DNA from: Lathyrus oleraceus
Taxonomy: Eukaryota; Streptophyta; Magnoliopsida; Fabales; Fabaceae
Direction of reading: 5' to 3'
NCBI RefSeq assembly: GCF_024323335.1
Contig: NC_066584.1
Span: 423,007,319 to 423,071,318, forward strand
Length of the DNA stretch: 64,000 nt
A program made the position numbers and the translations under genes. Positions within the stretch are counted from its first letter, which is position 1, and the number at the start of each line of letters is the position of its first letter. This document shows positions 1 to 10,826 of the stretch, piece after piece. The notes beneath the pieces are model-generated. The model ran no database searches and was not told where the DNA came from. It worked only from the letters and a program-made list of their open reading frames with translations.

Positions 1-713
1 AAAACACAAACCAACAGGAATAGTTTAGCCGAACTACGGCAACTCTGATTCTCATGTCCAGATGAGATACGTAGGCACGAGATGCGATGTCTTGTCGAGT
101 TTGACTAACAACTAACACTAATTCTTTTCTCTCGCCCTCGTTGCGATTGAGACCTCCCCTTTCTCTTGCCCTAGTTGCAATCGAGACCCTTCTTCTTCCT
201 GTGTTGGTGTTAGGAGGTGGATGTAAGCCCAGCGATTGGCATTCCACATCCTGTGTCTTGTTGTGTGCTTGGAAGCTGATGTAAGTCCATCGAGTGGCAT
301 TCGGGTTCCAGTGTGCGTGTGTTTTGGTTCGGATGCTGATGTAAGCCCAGTGATTGGCATTCAGGCTCCACGTTTGCCTCCTTGTGTGTGTTTTGGTTCG
401 GATGCTGATGTAAGTCCAGTGATTGGCATTCAGGCTCCACGTTTGCCTTTGCCTGTGTTTGTTTGCGTGCGTGTTGGCCGAGCTACGAATGCTCTGATTC
501 TTCTTCGTCCAAAGCAGATACGTATGCATAGGATGCGATATCCTAGCGAGCATGTGTCGTTTCCCCAACCCGAACTACTTAGACTCTGATGTCTATGCCT
601 GATAGACTAAGTAGGCCCAGGACGCGATGTCCTGCCGAGTCAGTTTCAGTCTTGTTTGTTTCTTGTGTCTCTTTCAGCCAGTATCTGTGTGTGTGTGAGC
701 AGTGTTTTAGCAA
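1..713 (+). repeat. Host Ogre-type 5' LTR, first segment (interrupted by Athila)
   Basis: Aligns without large gaps to 43693-44405, with about three substitutions seen (around 512, 527 and 538). The segment holds four imperfect direct copies of a 56-69 bp unit starting near 215, 271, 331 and 400, each containing GATGTAAG, a CCAG-type core and GGCATTC. The ORFs that cross it on both strands are by-products of this repeat and are not called. The LTR resumes at 14375 after the Athila insertion. Confidence 0.9.
709..713. repeat. Target site duplication AGCAA (left copy, Athila)
   Basis: AGCAA lies directly before the TG of the Athila LTR and is repeated at 14375-14379 directly after the CA of the other LTR. 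The uninterrupted 3' LTR of the host has a single AGCAA at the corresponding place (near 44401-44405), which confirms both the insertion point and the duplication. Confidence 0.97.
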
Positions 714-2008
714 TGATCGCTCGACTGTGTGCGTCGAGAATGGGATACAAACTGCAAGTGCACAGTTCTATCGCGTAGTTTTAAAAGATATCGATCCCAC
801 AGGGACTTATGAATCGATATACCGTTATCTAAGGTTACTACGTAAATCTAAGGTGAAAATGTTTGATTGTTTGGGGAAAAACTAAGAGCTAAACTAAGGT
901 CTAGATTAAATATTAATAAAACGGATATCGGTGTGTAGTTCGTCAAAACTAGGGAATCAAGTCTTTGTCGGTTTCTTGGTTTTAAAATGAATCGTTTCAG
1001 TTAACTTTATTGGTTAAAGGTTTTATCTCAAACTCTCGCTCTGTTGAATAAACCATGATTTTATATTAATGTAGCTGTCACTTATAATTAAGTCAAAAAC
1101 CATATTTTGAAAACAATAAAGTTGCAGAAACTCTTTTAAGAAAACACTGACCGTTTTAAACACCCTTATCTCAAACTCTCGCTCTGTTGACTTAGGTTAT
1201 ATAATCAAATCCAAATGCTTAACTCTCGTCCTCACATTCAATCTTTAAAAATACTTTTTGGAAAAGGTCAGAATTTAATTAACTCTAAAACTTGCTCTCG
1301 CCCTGATCTAGAATTAATGCCTAACTTACACTGTCCAGTTAAAATCTCAAACTCTCGCTCTATTGATTTTAACTTCTTTATGTCCTTTACTTCTGTAAAA
1401 AATCTTGTTATTAAACCTGTAAGTTGAGACCGTAAAAAAGATTGATTTTAATTTTAAGTTTAGATAGACCGACTCAGTCTTGATCCCTTATTCTGCTTAC
1501 TTTACATACCGATACCTAGGCGAATTAGCCAGACATGCTAAATAAACAAGAATACATATCATGCATAAACAGACTCATTCCAGGCAGATAATATAGATAA
1601 ATAATAAAACAAAATATTAAATAATGATTAAAGAACCTGAATGCGCAATACAATAGTCTTGAACACTCTACCACAAGCCGGTAGGATTTGTTCTTCGATT
1701 CTTCAATTAAATAATAAATTAAACCAAGGAAATAGAACTAGAATCTAACGTAAGGTTAAATCCGATAAAAAGTTGCACAATAGTTTCCGGTGTAGAAACT
1801 ATTATGCGAAAAATATCTAAATGCTAAAAAGGGAAAGATAAATTTGCAAGGGAAAAAGAATGCAGAACTTGCAAAAGAAATAAATAAAATAAACAATGTT
1901 AAGTTGCTGGAAAGGAAAAAATAAGCAAAAGCGTGAAAAGGAAATTTGGCAGAGCTTCGGCAATATGAGCGTGGAAAAACCGGAGAGACTTTTAGGTTTT
2001 TGAGATGG

Positions 2009-2017
2009 CTATTTATA
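2009..2017 (-). promoter_or_regulatory. TATA box in Athila 3' LTR
   Basis: The minus strand reads TATAAATAG. It lies about 150 bp downstream, in minus orientation, of the palindrome cluster, as expected for a U3 promoter. The copy at 13907-13915 in the 5' LTR would drive the element; this one would read outward into the host LTR. Confidence 0.6.
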
Positions 2018-2157
2018 ATAGTGTTGGTAACTGCTTTCCGTTTCTCCCATTCTTCAACGTGGCTACATGCACGGCGTGGATATAGGAGACCAACTTCTCA
2101 ACGTTCTTCTTCAAGTCTTTCTGAGGGCGTTACTTGCGCCAAAAAGGTAGTGGAATT

Positions 2158-2244
2158 GTGTGACGCTCGTCACACTATGTGTGACGTCCGTCACAAGGCT
2201 GTTTTGCGTGACGCTCGTCACGCACCCTGTGACGTCCGTCACAG
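2158..2244 (-). promoter_or_regulatory. Cluster of four TGACG/CGTCA palindromes in U3
   Basis: Four palindromes of the type GTGACG-NN-CGTCAC fall within 87 bp, centred near 2166, 2187, 2215 and 2236. Spacers alternate CT/TC, and arms reach 7-8 bp. TGACG is the core bound by plant TGA-type bZIP factors (as-1 type elements), so an enhancer role is plausible. It is inferred from motif and position only. Confidence 0.55.
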
Positions 2245-2476
2245 GCACAGCGTTGGTGACTTGTGCGCTTTGGGCTGGGCTTTGGCATTTGGTCCCTTTT
2301 CTCTCCTTTTTGCACCTCCTTTTCTTCCATTTTCACTTGTTCTTCAAAATAGACTACCTGCGACAATTAGGAAGAAAATACCACGTAATATCTCATAAAA
2401 TGCGGTAAACCGAAATAAATAGTCATAGAATTTAATGGAATTAAGTCCTAAAATATGATATAATTTCGTGTTATCA

Positions 2477-2491
2477 AACTCCCCCATACTT
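2477..2491 (-). other. Polypurine tract of Athila
   Basis: The minus strand reads AGTATGGGGGAGTT directly before the 3' LTR, the expected plus-strand primer for reverse transcription. The stretch 2492-3594 to its right is the 3' untranslated part of the element and holds only AT-rich sequence and homopolymer T runs; no gene is seen there. Confidence 0.8.
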
Positions 2492-3594
2492 AGATCTTTG
2501 CTTGTCCTCAAGCAAAAATTCAGTATAGAAATCGTTTTCAAAAATTTAGCCCGGCGAAGTTTCAAAACACACATCAATTCGTAATAGGTTGCAAATGGAT
2601 TTTGTTTAGAAGCAATTTTGAGTTTAGTCTTGACATCAACAACTACCGTTGCAACTTAGATAACCCTACCTTATGCAAATCAGTTCAAGTACTGCCATTA
2701 TAGCTATCCTAGTTCCTTTACTTTTATTTCACCCGCTTTCATTCTAGCGAAATCACATTAAGCCCTTTATCTTTTCGCGCACATAGTGGAGTAACCGGTT
2801 AGTGATTATGATCCGCTTTTAGCTAGAAGTTCTGGTACATAAGTCGGATAACTTCGTTATTCAGTCCATTGCAAATTGTGGGGGATCGAACCGTAGTCCG
2901 CCCTACCGAGTTCAGTACCAGATACCTACTGAACCAACTCATAATGGATTTTTCATATTGTGTTTTTGCATGATCTGCAACCTTTAGATTAAATGATCTG
3001 GTAAGGATCACCTAATTTAATCAGTGCATTTCCTGATATATTCATATATTTTATGTTACTTTGGGAGTCATTCACTTATATTCATCGGTTCTCCACGTAA
3101 TTTGCTATTAAGATGGTGCTGACTTCTCGTATAAACTACTCGGGGGTTACTCTAAAGCTAAAAGTTCGAGGGATTTGTATAATAGATACTTATCCTGATC
3201 TAACATGTTGAGGTTCTCAGAGCGTTGTTATGGTAATGATTTTTTTGTCTTGATTTCACTCAAGTTTTATAAAGTAAGCAACCTTTATGCTTATTGGGTG
3301 TGTTGAATTTTTTTTTTTGTTATGGCTCAAGAAAATTGAGGGGAATAGATAATAGAAATATTTCACACTAGGGGCTTAACTTAAAATTATAAATTTTTTT
3401 TTTTTGAAACAAAATATTAAATAATAAGGAAGGGAAATAACAATGAAAAGGGAAATAACAATGAAAGGGAAAATAACATACTTGAAGAATGGAAATGGAA
3501 GGAACAAGTTTACCCCTCCCATACTTAAATTAAACATTGTCCCCAATGTTTTAAGGAAATGAAATACAAGATGGAAAGGAAAAAGAAACTACAA

Positions 3595-4896
3595 CTAAGG
3601 TTGTCTTCCTCCTCTGGTTCTTGGACCTGGTGATCTCTGACGTAAGTCTAAGTTGTCGAACCTGCTGAACAACTCAGTAAACCGCTGGTCGGTTATGGCA
3701 TTCCTAGCATCCTGTTGCTGTTGCATTTGATGCATCATCTGCAGCATCTCGACATTCTGTGCCTGCATTCCATCGATAGCATCCATAATGTCGTCGTTTG
3801 TTGCAGGCCTTCTTCGTCGACGACGTTGGGAGGATGGGCCAGTTGTATTGCCGGAAGGGTTGAGCGGGACTGACTGTTGTGTAGGCGGATGATCACCTTG
3901 TTCCATTTCTTCAAACTCATCTGTTTGCGGGTTTGTTTGTGAAGGCTCGGTGGTTTCAGGAGCGTTTAGATCATAGAGGTGGCGGTTGGGGTTTGTGACA
4001 TCAGTGAGGGCGATATTTGGTAGAACAACGCTTGGGACTGCCTGGTTGTTCACCATAAGATAATATCCTCCGCCTACTCTGTTCTTAATCGGGCGGCTGG
4101 ATCGACAGTAGCTGATATCCATAGATAGGGGAGGTAGGGATTCTAAAGTTTGGAGTTTATCCCCTAGGTTTAGGCCAAGTGCGATGGTGGTGATTAATCC
4201 ACCAATTATAAAAGGTTGCCTGCCTCTAGCACATAAGGTGCGGATATGATGAAAGAGAAAGGAGGCGGCGTTTACCTGAGTATCTGGTGCGAAGACGCAC
4301 TGGAGGAAAAATAGCTCCTTTGAGTTGACCTTGCTGTTGTTTGGCCTTCCAAAAATTGTGTTTTGCAAGATGCGGATAAAGTACCGGATAGTGGGGTTAT
4401 GTATATGGGAGAGAAGGAGCTCTTCCCAGTTGTAGGTTTCTATACCGGAAATTTTCTTAAAAAGGCCGAAAACACCAACTGTGTTCCAGTTTGAGGTTGG
4501 AGGGATTCTGGCATGCAGCAGACCTTCTATGGGAAATTGTAGCATGGTACTCAATTGGTGTTGGGTTAGAGAGTACTCGGTGTTAAACATACGGAAGGTT
4601 GCCGTACCGGTTAGAAATTCGTCTTCACCGGCGGGAGTGGTGTAGTCATATGAACTTAAGAATTCTAAGGTTAGGGATGGGTAGGTGGGTTGGTTATGAG
4701 TGCAAAGGAAGGTTAAGTTGGCTTGACGGAGCATCCATTCGATACCTTGGAGTAGGCCTAATTGTTGTAAACAAGGTAAATCGGGGTACCTGGTGGCGGC
4801 GACGCCTCGCTGTTGGAAACGCTCGAATTGCTCCCTCTGATAATCGTCATCTACGGATCGGAAGATGATATTTCCGAAATTCTGATTTCCCGCCAT
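3595..4896 (-). CDS. ATHILA-type ORF, copy B (433 aa, function unknown)
   Basis: This is an open frame of 433 codons placed between pol and the 3' LTR, where Athila elements carry an extra ORF often labelled envelope-like. Visible blocks are LTLEFLSS (residues 75-82), FRMFNTEY (101-108), IHNPTIRYF (165-173) and IIGGLITTIAL (230-240), then a Pro/Thr-rich stretch, an Arg run near 370 and a Gln/Met-rich possible coiled coil. I see no signal peptide or clear membrane segment, so a true envelope role is not supported. The same blocks occur in the same order in the upstream ORF at 5549-6846, so the two look like paralogues. The frame is intact. Confidence 0.8.
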   Translation of the reverse strand: MAGNQNFGNIIFRSVDDDYQREQFERFQQRGVAATRYPDLPCLQQLGLLQGIEWMLRQANLTFLCTHNQPTYPSLTLEFLSSYDYTTPAGEDEFLTGTATFRMFNTEYSLTQHQLSTMLQFPIEGLLHARIPPTSNWNTVGVFGLFKKISGIETYNWEELLLSHIHNPTIRYFIRILQNTIFGRPNNSKVNSKELFFLQCVFAPDTQVNAASFLFHHIRTLCARGRQPFIIGGLITTIALGLNLGDKLQTLESLPPLSMDISYCRSSRPIKNRVGGGYYLMVNNQAVPSVVLPNIALTDVTNPNRHLYDLNAPETTEPSQTNPQTDEFEEMEQGDHPPTQQSVPLNPSGNTTGPSSQRRRRRRPATNDDIMDAIDGMQAQNVEMLQMMHQMQQQQDARNAITDQRFTELFSRFDNLDLRQRSPGPRTRGGRQP

Positions 4897-5548
4897 TGTG
4901 ATGAATTTTTGAAGGGATGATTTGGAAAGAAAAAGAAATGTATTTGATATGAGAGAATTGTTTTGCGGTGAATGAAGGAAGGTTTGGTGGGTATTTATAG
5001 GAGAAGAATTTGGAAGGTGGAAAGAAAAAGTGGTTGAAAAGTAATTAAGTGTGGTTAAATGAAAAGTGAATGGGGAAGATAAAAAGTTAAAGTGTAACGT
5101 TCGTCTCCAACGGCTCCTTAACGTTCACTAGTCTGAGGAGTGTTACGCTCGTCACAGGGCTGTGACGCTCGTAACAGGCAATAGGCGTGCCGCCCGTTAT
5201 GGGTAGTGTGACGCTCGTCACACTTCCTTTTTGGAAAGGCTTAGTGGCGCTTCACAGAATTACTTTGGTAGCGTATTTTAATGTTTCATTCTGTTTATGA
5301 TCAGTTTAGTCTGCAATTTAATTTATTGCGCACGCTTACTTGCTTTGTATAATAATAATAATAGGTAACAACAGTAGAGCATAATAGCCATTGCATAATA
5401 AAATTAACTAAACAGCTTCAATAAAAATGATCATAATGTATTACAGGGAAGGAAAACAATGAAATGAAAGAGAAATAAACATGAATTCAAATAACATTAA
5501 TAAATAAATCTAACTTAAAACTAAATAACTTAGGAAAATAACTAAACT
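4897..5548. other. Spacer between the two ATHILA-type ORFs, with TGACG-like palindromes
   Basis: No coding sequence is recognised. Around 5100-5225 there are several copies of the same GTGACGCTCGTCAC-type palindrome seen in the LTR U3, some mutated (for example TTACGCTCGTCAC, and GTGACGCTCGTAAC). The rest is AT-rich. Confidence 0.6.
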
Positions 5549-6846
5549 CTATCCCTCTGTACGATCTCTGGCTGGAGGAGCAAAAGAGTTAACATGATGT
5601 AGCAATTCGTGAAACTGATTCGTCATGCTGCTCATGTATCCTAGAACTTCATCTCTCATGTTAGTAAATTCTCCTCTAAGGGCGTCTTGTTCTGACATCA
5701 AAGCTTCAATGGCGGTGTTATAATCAGTTCCGGGCATATGATGCCGGAGGTCAGGTATGGCTGATTCTTCGGTCGGAACAGGCTGAGGAGGGGGGTCAAT
5801 ATCATGATAGCCGGATGGTGTCTGAGGGTCAGACTCAGCAAGGGAGATCTGGTCAACATAATTCTCATAGTCATCACAAATCTCATAATCCTGGATGGAT
5901 TCAGTGGATCCAACAGGAGTTGGGGTTTCATTCAGGTTATAGAGCCAGTTCCTTTGGTTATGAACACTAGTCCTAGGATCGGGCATGGTGAATAGGCAGA
6001 GAACCTGGTTATCAATAATAAGCTCAAACTCATCAGACCCTATGTTTGCTATAAACATAGTGTTGAAGAGGAAAGGTATACTCATAGTAGTAATGCCACA
6101 AAAAGGGTTAAGGTCAAGCATAGGCTGACGTAATCCAATAGCATTACCTATCATAGTTATCAAACCGCCTATTCTAATGGGTGCTCGCTCATCCTGGATA
6201 AGGTGGTCCAAATTAGCTAACATAAAAGTAGCACCGTTTACTGGACGGTTCTGGGAAGCACAAAATATGATGAAGAGTTCATCACGTGAAACTGAAGTAC
6301 TATTTGGCTTCTTCCCAAATAAAGTGTGGGTCAGGATCTTATGGAAATAGCGAAAAGCCGGGTTATGTATGTTTCCAGAGAGAAACTCATGTTCTTCGGG
6401 CTCATCATTTCCAGTCAGCTTACCCCAAAAGTGTTCAAGCTCTCTATATTCAAAAAGTTCTTCCTGGCTTACAGTGAATGTATCAAAGGAGGTAGAAAAA
6501 CCCAAAAGGTGGTAAAGTCTCTAATATTAAATTGGTACTCCATATTGAACATTCTGAACTGGATAAAACCTCTGCTAATTCCTTTTCCATGGCTGGGTAG
6601 ATAGATTAATGAACTAAGGAATTCTAGTGTGAGTCTCCGGTAGGTGGTGAAATGTCTCAGGATAGGGGATGTCTCCCATCCTATCTGACTCAGCAAATAC
6701 AGGACACTCTGTCTCAGTCCAAGGGCAGTCATAGCCCAATCATCAGCATATAAACTAGGTAGCATCTCTCTAGCGGCTAATTCTTCAAACTTTTGTTTCT
6801 GAGCCATTCCTCTGAACTTGATACCCATACGATCAAAATGTCCCAT
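5549..6846 (-). pseudogene. ATHILA-type ORF, copy A (frameshifted)
   Basis: Two overlapping minus-strand frames, 6469-6846 (N-terminal 125 codons) and 5549-6505 (318 codons), give one protein related to the ORF at 3595-4896. The first has LTLEFLSS and FRMFNMEY; the second has IHNPAFRYF and IGGLITMIG in the same order and spacing. The frame changes in the 6469-6505 overlap, so a small indel has broken the gene. The C-terminus has a Pro-rich acidic tail like its paralogue. Function is unknown. The break could also be a sequencing error, because the element is very young. Confidence 0.75.
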
Positions 6847-7109
6847 CTGGTTAGTGTTAGCTAGAGAAAAGAAAACATGAGTTTAAGTCAAGATTTGGCC
6901 AAATGCCGAAAGAAGGAAAAAAATATTATTATAAATTTTTTTTTTTTTTTTTAAATAAATCAAGAATGAATACTAAACAGAAAATTAAAAGAATAATTAA
7001 GAAAGAAATAGGGAAATGATAATAATAGAATAATAAAATAACAAATTAATTTGTGGGTTGTCTCCCACTAAGCGCTTTGTTTAAATGTCGCAAGCTCGAC
7101 AAAGAAACT
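6847..7109. other. Non-coding spacer between pol end and ATHILA-type ORFs
   Basis: AT-rich sequence with a run of about 15 T near 6940. No ORF or RNA gene is recognised. Confidence 0.5.
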
Positions 7110-7548
7110 GTTAAATATAGTCTATGAGTCCTGGGGGCGTTTCGTCTAAGTGTAGAATTTGCGAATCCTCGTTGGTTTCCGCATAGTGATAGTGTTTCAG
7201 ACGTTGCCCGTTTACGGTGAACGGTTCTGTAGATTGTCCTTTTATTTCTACTGCTCCACTGGGAAAGATTTTAGTGATATGAAAAGGTCCTGACCATCTG
7301 GATCGTAGTTTTCCGGGAATAACTTTAGTCTAGAGTTAAATAAAAGTACTGCGTCGCCTTGCTTGAAGATTTTCCTTGATATACGCTTGTCATGCCATTG
7401 TTTTGTTCTTTCTTTATAAATTTGGCATTTTCATAGGCGTCTCTTCTGAGTTCCTCTAATTCGTTTATGTCAAGGATTCTCTTTTCACCGGCGGCTTTAT
7501 AATTCAAATTTAAATTTCTAATAGCCCAATAGGCTTTATGTTCTAATT
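7110..7548 (-). pseudogene. Degenerate C-terminal end of Athila integrase
   Basis: Minus-strand translation continues the integrase C-terminal region beyond the stop at 7549, but in several frames. One block is [26 protein letters not shown] (within 7325-7507; residues given here only as the run from AAGEKR to AYENAKF). A later one in another frame (about 7110-7315) has the conserved RSRWSGPF and GAVEIKG segments. At least three small indels separate these blocks. The usual end of the polyprotein is therefore present but unreadable in this copy. Confidence 0.7.
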
Positions 7549-10500
7549 CTACGGGAGGTGACAGGATTTTCCATAAATGAGCTTAAATGGGGTCGTCCCT
7601 ATGGGAGTTTTATAAGCAGTTCGGTATGCCCACAAGGCTTCTGGTAATTTCAATGACCAATCTTTCCTTGAAGTGGCGACCGTTTTTTCTAGTATTTGCT
7701 TGATTTCTCTGTTAGATACTTCCACTTGTCCACTGGTTTGAGGGTGGTAAGGTGTTGCTATCCTATGTCTCACTCCATATTTAAGTAGTAGTTTTTCGAG
7801 TACCTTGGATATAAAGTGTGATCCACCATCACTGACTACTATTCTTGGGGTGCCAAATCTCGGAAATATTATATTTTTAAAGAGTCTAGTTACTACTCGG
7901 GTGTCATTGGTTGGAGAAGCTATAGCTTCGATCCACTTTGATACGTAGTCAACTGCCACGAGTATGTATTTGTTACCGAAAGAGGATGGGAAAGGTCCCA
8001 TGAAGTCTATCCCCCACACGTCGAAAATCTCTACTTCCAAAATACCTTTTTGTGGCATCTCGTCGCGTCTAGATATGTTTCCCGTGCGTTGACATCTGTC
8101 ACACTCCTTAATAGCCGCATGTACGTCCTTCCATATAGTTGGCCAATAAAAGCCAGCTTGTAGGATTTTAGAGCAGGTCTTGGATGTACTTGTGTGTCCA
8201 CCATAAGGAGCAGAGTGGCAGTGTTGGATTATATTTCCTACCTCTTCTTCGGGTATACATCGACGGAAAATACCATCGGGGCCTCTTTTGAAAAGTAAGG
8301 GATCATCCCAGTAATAGTGTTTTATGTCGTGGAAGAATCGTTTCTTCTGCTGGTAAGATAAAGTAGGTGGAACTATTCCGGCAGCTAAATAATTGACTAG
8401 ATCAGCGTACCATGGTGTGACAGATATAGCTAAGGTGGTTTCTACTTGTATGTCGGAGTTGTTCTCTTCCAAAGTAGCTATAAGTTTGTCGTACGAGAAA
8501 TCATCATTAATTGATGTTCTTTCCGGTTCAAGGTTCTCAAGTCTAGAGAGGTGGTCTGCTACTACGTTTTCAGTTCCTTTCTTGTCCTTGATTTCTAAGT
8601 CGAATTCTTGTAGCAACAAGATCCATCTTAGGAGTCTAGGTTTAGCATCTTTTTTTGTTAAAAGGTACCTGATAGCAGCGTGATCGGTATAAACTATTAT
8701 TTTGGCTCCTACCAAGTAAGAACGAAATTTATCCAGCGCAAATACCACTGCTAGGAGTTCTTTCTCGGTTGTGGCATAATTCATTTGCGCTTCATCCAGG
8801 GTTCTGCTAGCGTAATATATAACGTGAAGCTTTTTATCCTTTCTTTGTCCTAGAACAGCACCTACAGCATAGTCACTGGCATCGCACATTATTTCGAATG
8901 GTTCATTCAAGTCTGGTGTTTGCATAATGGGTGCTGAGATCAATGCTTGTTTAAGAGTTTGAAATGCTTTTAAACAGTTATCGTCGAATATGAATTCAGC
9001 ATCTTTCATCAACAGTCCGGTTAAGGGTTTAGTTATCTTAGAGAAGTCTTTGATGAATCGTCGGTAAAAACCGGCGTGTCCTAAAAAGCTTCGTACTTCT
9101 CTCACGGTTCTTGGGGGTTGAAGATTTTCGATTACCTCTATCTTGGCTTTGTCTACTTCAATTCCTCTGTTCGAGATGATGTGTCCTAAAACAATTCCTT
9201 CTTGTACCATAAAGTGGCACTTTTCCCAATTAAGTACTAAGTTTACTTTTACACATCGCTCAAGAACTCTTTCTAGGTTTTCAAGGCATTCTTCGAAACT
9301 TTGTCCGTATACAGAAAAGTCATCCATAAATACTTCCATGATGTTTTCGAGAAAGTCGGCGAATATTGCCATCATGCATCTTTGAAAAGTTGCAGGGGCA
9401 TTACACAGACCAAACGGCATTCGTCTATAAGCGAAGGTGCCAAAAGGGCATGTGAATGTTGTCTTTTCTTGGTCATCAGGGTGAATTGGTATTTGAAAGA
9501 AGCCTGAATAACCGTCTAGATAACAGAAATGTGAATGTTTTGCTAATCGTTCTAACATTTGGTCAATGAATGGTAAAGGGAAATGATCTTTTCGGGTTGC
9601 TTTGTTTAGTTTCCTATAATCAATGCACATTCTCCATCCCGATTCGATTCGTTTAGTTATAGTTTCTCCTTTTTCGTTTTCAATAACGGTTATGCCTCCT
9701 TTCTTTGGTACAATGTGTACAGGACTGACCCATTTGCTATCGGATATAAGATATATAATACCTGCTTCCAATAACTTGGTTATTTCTTTCTTTACTACCT
9801 CACTTAGGATCGGATTTAGTCTTCTCTGGTGTTCCCTAGAGGTTTTACAGTCTTCTTCTAACATGATGCGGTGCATACAAATAGAAGGGCTTATTCCTTT
9901 AAGATCGGTGATGTGGTATCCTAGTGCGGTTGGATATTTTCTTAAGATATGTAGGAGTTTTTCTGTTTCGAGTCTTCCTAGATCTGCATTAACTATCACA
10001 GGTCGTTCAAGTTCTAAGTCTAGGAATTCATATCTCAGATTTTTGGGAAGTGTTTTCAAATCAGGGGTTGGTTTGTTAAGACACTGCGTAGGATCCGGTG
10101 TTATTGCTAGGCATTGTTTAGATTTGTCCTCTAAAAGATAGTCTGATGATTTGTCTTCTCCTGACTCTGCTTCTTTTATGCATTCATCGATGATATCCAT
10201 GAAGTAACATGTATCTTCTATTGCAGGTGCTTTCAAGAATTGGGAAAGAATGAATTCAATTTTCTCTTCACCTACTTCGAAGGTGAGTCGTCCTCGTTTT
10301 ACGTCTATGATTGCACCGGCAGTTGCTAAGAATGGTCTTCCTAGTATAATAGGTGTAGTATCATCTTCTCTAATGTCCATAATTGTGAAGTCAGTGGGAA
10401 TGTAAAACTGACCTATGCGTACGGGAACGTTTTCAAGGATTCCTACAGGATATTTGATGGAACGATCTGCTAATTGCACAGACATTTTGGTCGGTCTTAA

Positions 10501-10752
10501 TTCTCCCATTTCCAGTTTCTTACATATGGATAAAGGCATAACGCTAATTCCGGCTCCTAAATCGCATAAGGCTTTGTCGATGACAAATTTTCCTATGTGA
10601 CAGGGTATAGAGAAACTACCCGGATCCTTGAGTTTAGGGGGCATGTTTTGGATTATAGCGCTACATTCGGCAGGGAGTGTAACGGTTTCGCTATCCTCAA
10701 GTTTCCTCTTATTAGAAAGAATTTCTTTTAAGAATTTAGCATATGAGGGCAT
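7549..10752 (-). CDS. pol: Athila pol: protease, reverse transcriptase, RNase H, integrase (1067 aa)
   Basis: Makes cDNA from the element RNA and inserts it. Domains in order: aspartic protease with CDLGAG (active Asp about 64) and ILGRPF near 137; RT with [13 protein letters not shown] block near 375, YLDGYSGF near 411 and catalytic FMDD at 475-478; RNase H with CDASDYAVG near 624 and YTDH near 690; integrase zinc site H844/H853/C884/C887 and catalytic D916, D975, E1011 (D,D-35-E). The RT blocks are those of the Athila lineage. The frame is open to 7549, where the C-terminal region of integrase is cut off by frameshift. The start shown is only the first ATG in frame; pol sequence also precedes it (to about 10825). 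Confidence 0.93.
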   Translation of the reverse strand: MPSYAKFLKEILSNKRKLEDSETVTLPAECSAIIQNMPPKLKDPGSFSIPCHIGKFVIDKALCDLGAGISVMPLSICKKLEMGELRPTKMSVQLADRSIKYPVGILENVPVRIGQFYIPTDFTIMDIREDDTTPIILGRPFLATAGAIIDVKRGRLTFEVGEEKIEFILSQFLKAPAIEDTCYFMDIIDECIKEAESGEDKSSDYLLEDKSKQCLAITPDPTQCLNKPTPDLKTLPKNLRYEFLDLELERPVIVNADLGRLETEKLLHILRKYPTALGYHITDLKGISPSICMHRIMLEEDCKTSREHQRRLNPILSEVVKKEITKLLEAGIIYLISDSKWVSPVHIVPKKGGITVIENEKGETITKRIESGWRMCIDYRKLNKATRKDHFPLPFIDQMLERLAKHSHFCYLDGYSGFFQIPIHPDDQEKTTFTCPFGTFAYRRMPFGLCNAPATFQRCMMAIFADFLENIMEVFMDDFSVYGQSFEECLENLERVLERCVKVNLVLNWEKCHFMVQEGIVLGHIISNRGIEVDKAKIEVIENLQPPRTVREVRSFLGHAGFYRRFIKDFSKITKPLTGLLMKDAEFIFDDNCLKAFQTLKQALISAPIMQTPDLNEPFEIMCDASDYAVGAVLGQRKDKKLHVIYYASRTLDEAQMNYATTEKELLAVVFALDKFRSYLVGAKIIVYTDHAAIRYLLTKKDAKPRLLRWILLLQEFDLEIKDKKGTENVVADHLSRLENLEPERTSINDDFSYDKLIATLEENNSDIQVETTLAISVTPWYADLVNYLAAGIVPPTLSYQQKKRFFHDIKHYYWDDPLLFKRGPDGIFRRCIPEEEVGNIIQHCHSAPYGGHTSTSKTCSKILQAGFYWPTIWKDVHAAIKECDRCQRTGNISRRDEMPQKGILEVEIFDVWGIDFMGPFPSSFGNKYILVAVDYVSKWIEAIASPTNDTRVVTRLFKNIIFPRFGTPRIVVSDGGSHFISKVLEKLLLKYGVRHRIATPYHPQTSGQVEVSNREIKQILEKTVATSRKDWSLKLPEALWAYRTAYKTPIGTTPFKLIYGKSCHLP

Positions 10753-10826
10753 CTGCGTAATAGCTTCGGTAAACGGAATTGTAACGTTTAATTGTTTAAG
10801 GAGATCAACAAATTTTCTAAATTGGC

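Larger units (their letters stand above)
714..2476 (-). repeat. Athila 3' LTR
   Basis: 1763 bp, bounded by TG and CA. On the minus strand U3 starts at 2476. Four TGACG palindromes lie at 2158-2244, followed by a TATAAATAG box at 2009-2017. The R/U5 part (714 to about 1500) contains three dispersed copies of a CTCAAACTCTCGCTCT motif (near 1027, 1171 and 1345) and related CTCTCG blocks. Apparent ORFs here, such as 1946-2398, recur identically in the other LTR and are not genes. Confidence 0.95.

Noticed and set aside
1946..2398. 150-codon plus-strand ORF in the Athila LTR, repeated at 13844-14296
   Set aside because: Antisense to the LTR, spans TATA box and palindromes, no protein-like composition; it recurs only because the LTR is duplicated.
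3595..6846. Calling the ATHILA-type ORFs true envelope glycoproteins
   Set aside because: No signal peptide, membrane segment or glycoprotein-like pattern seen; only the position matches an envelope gene.
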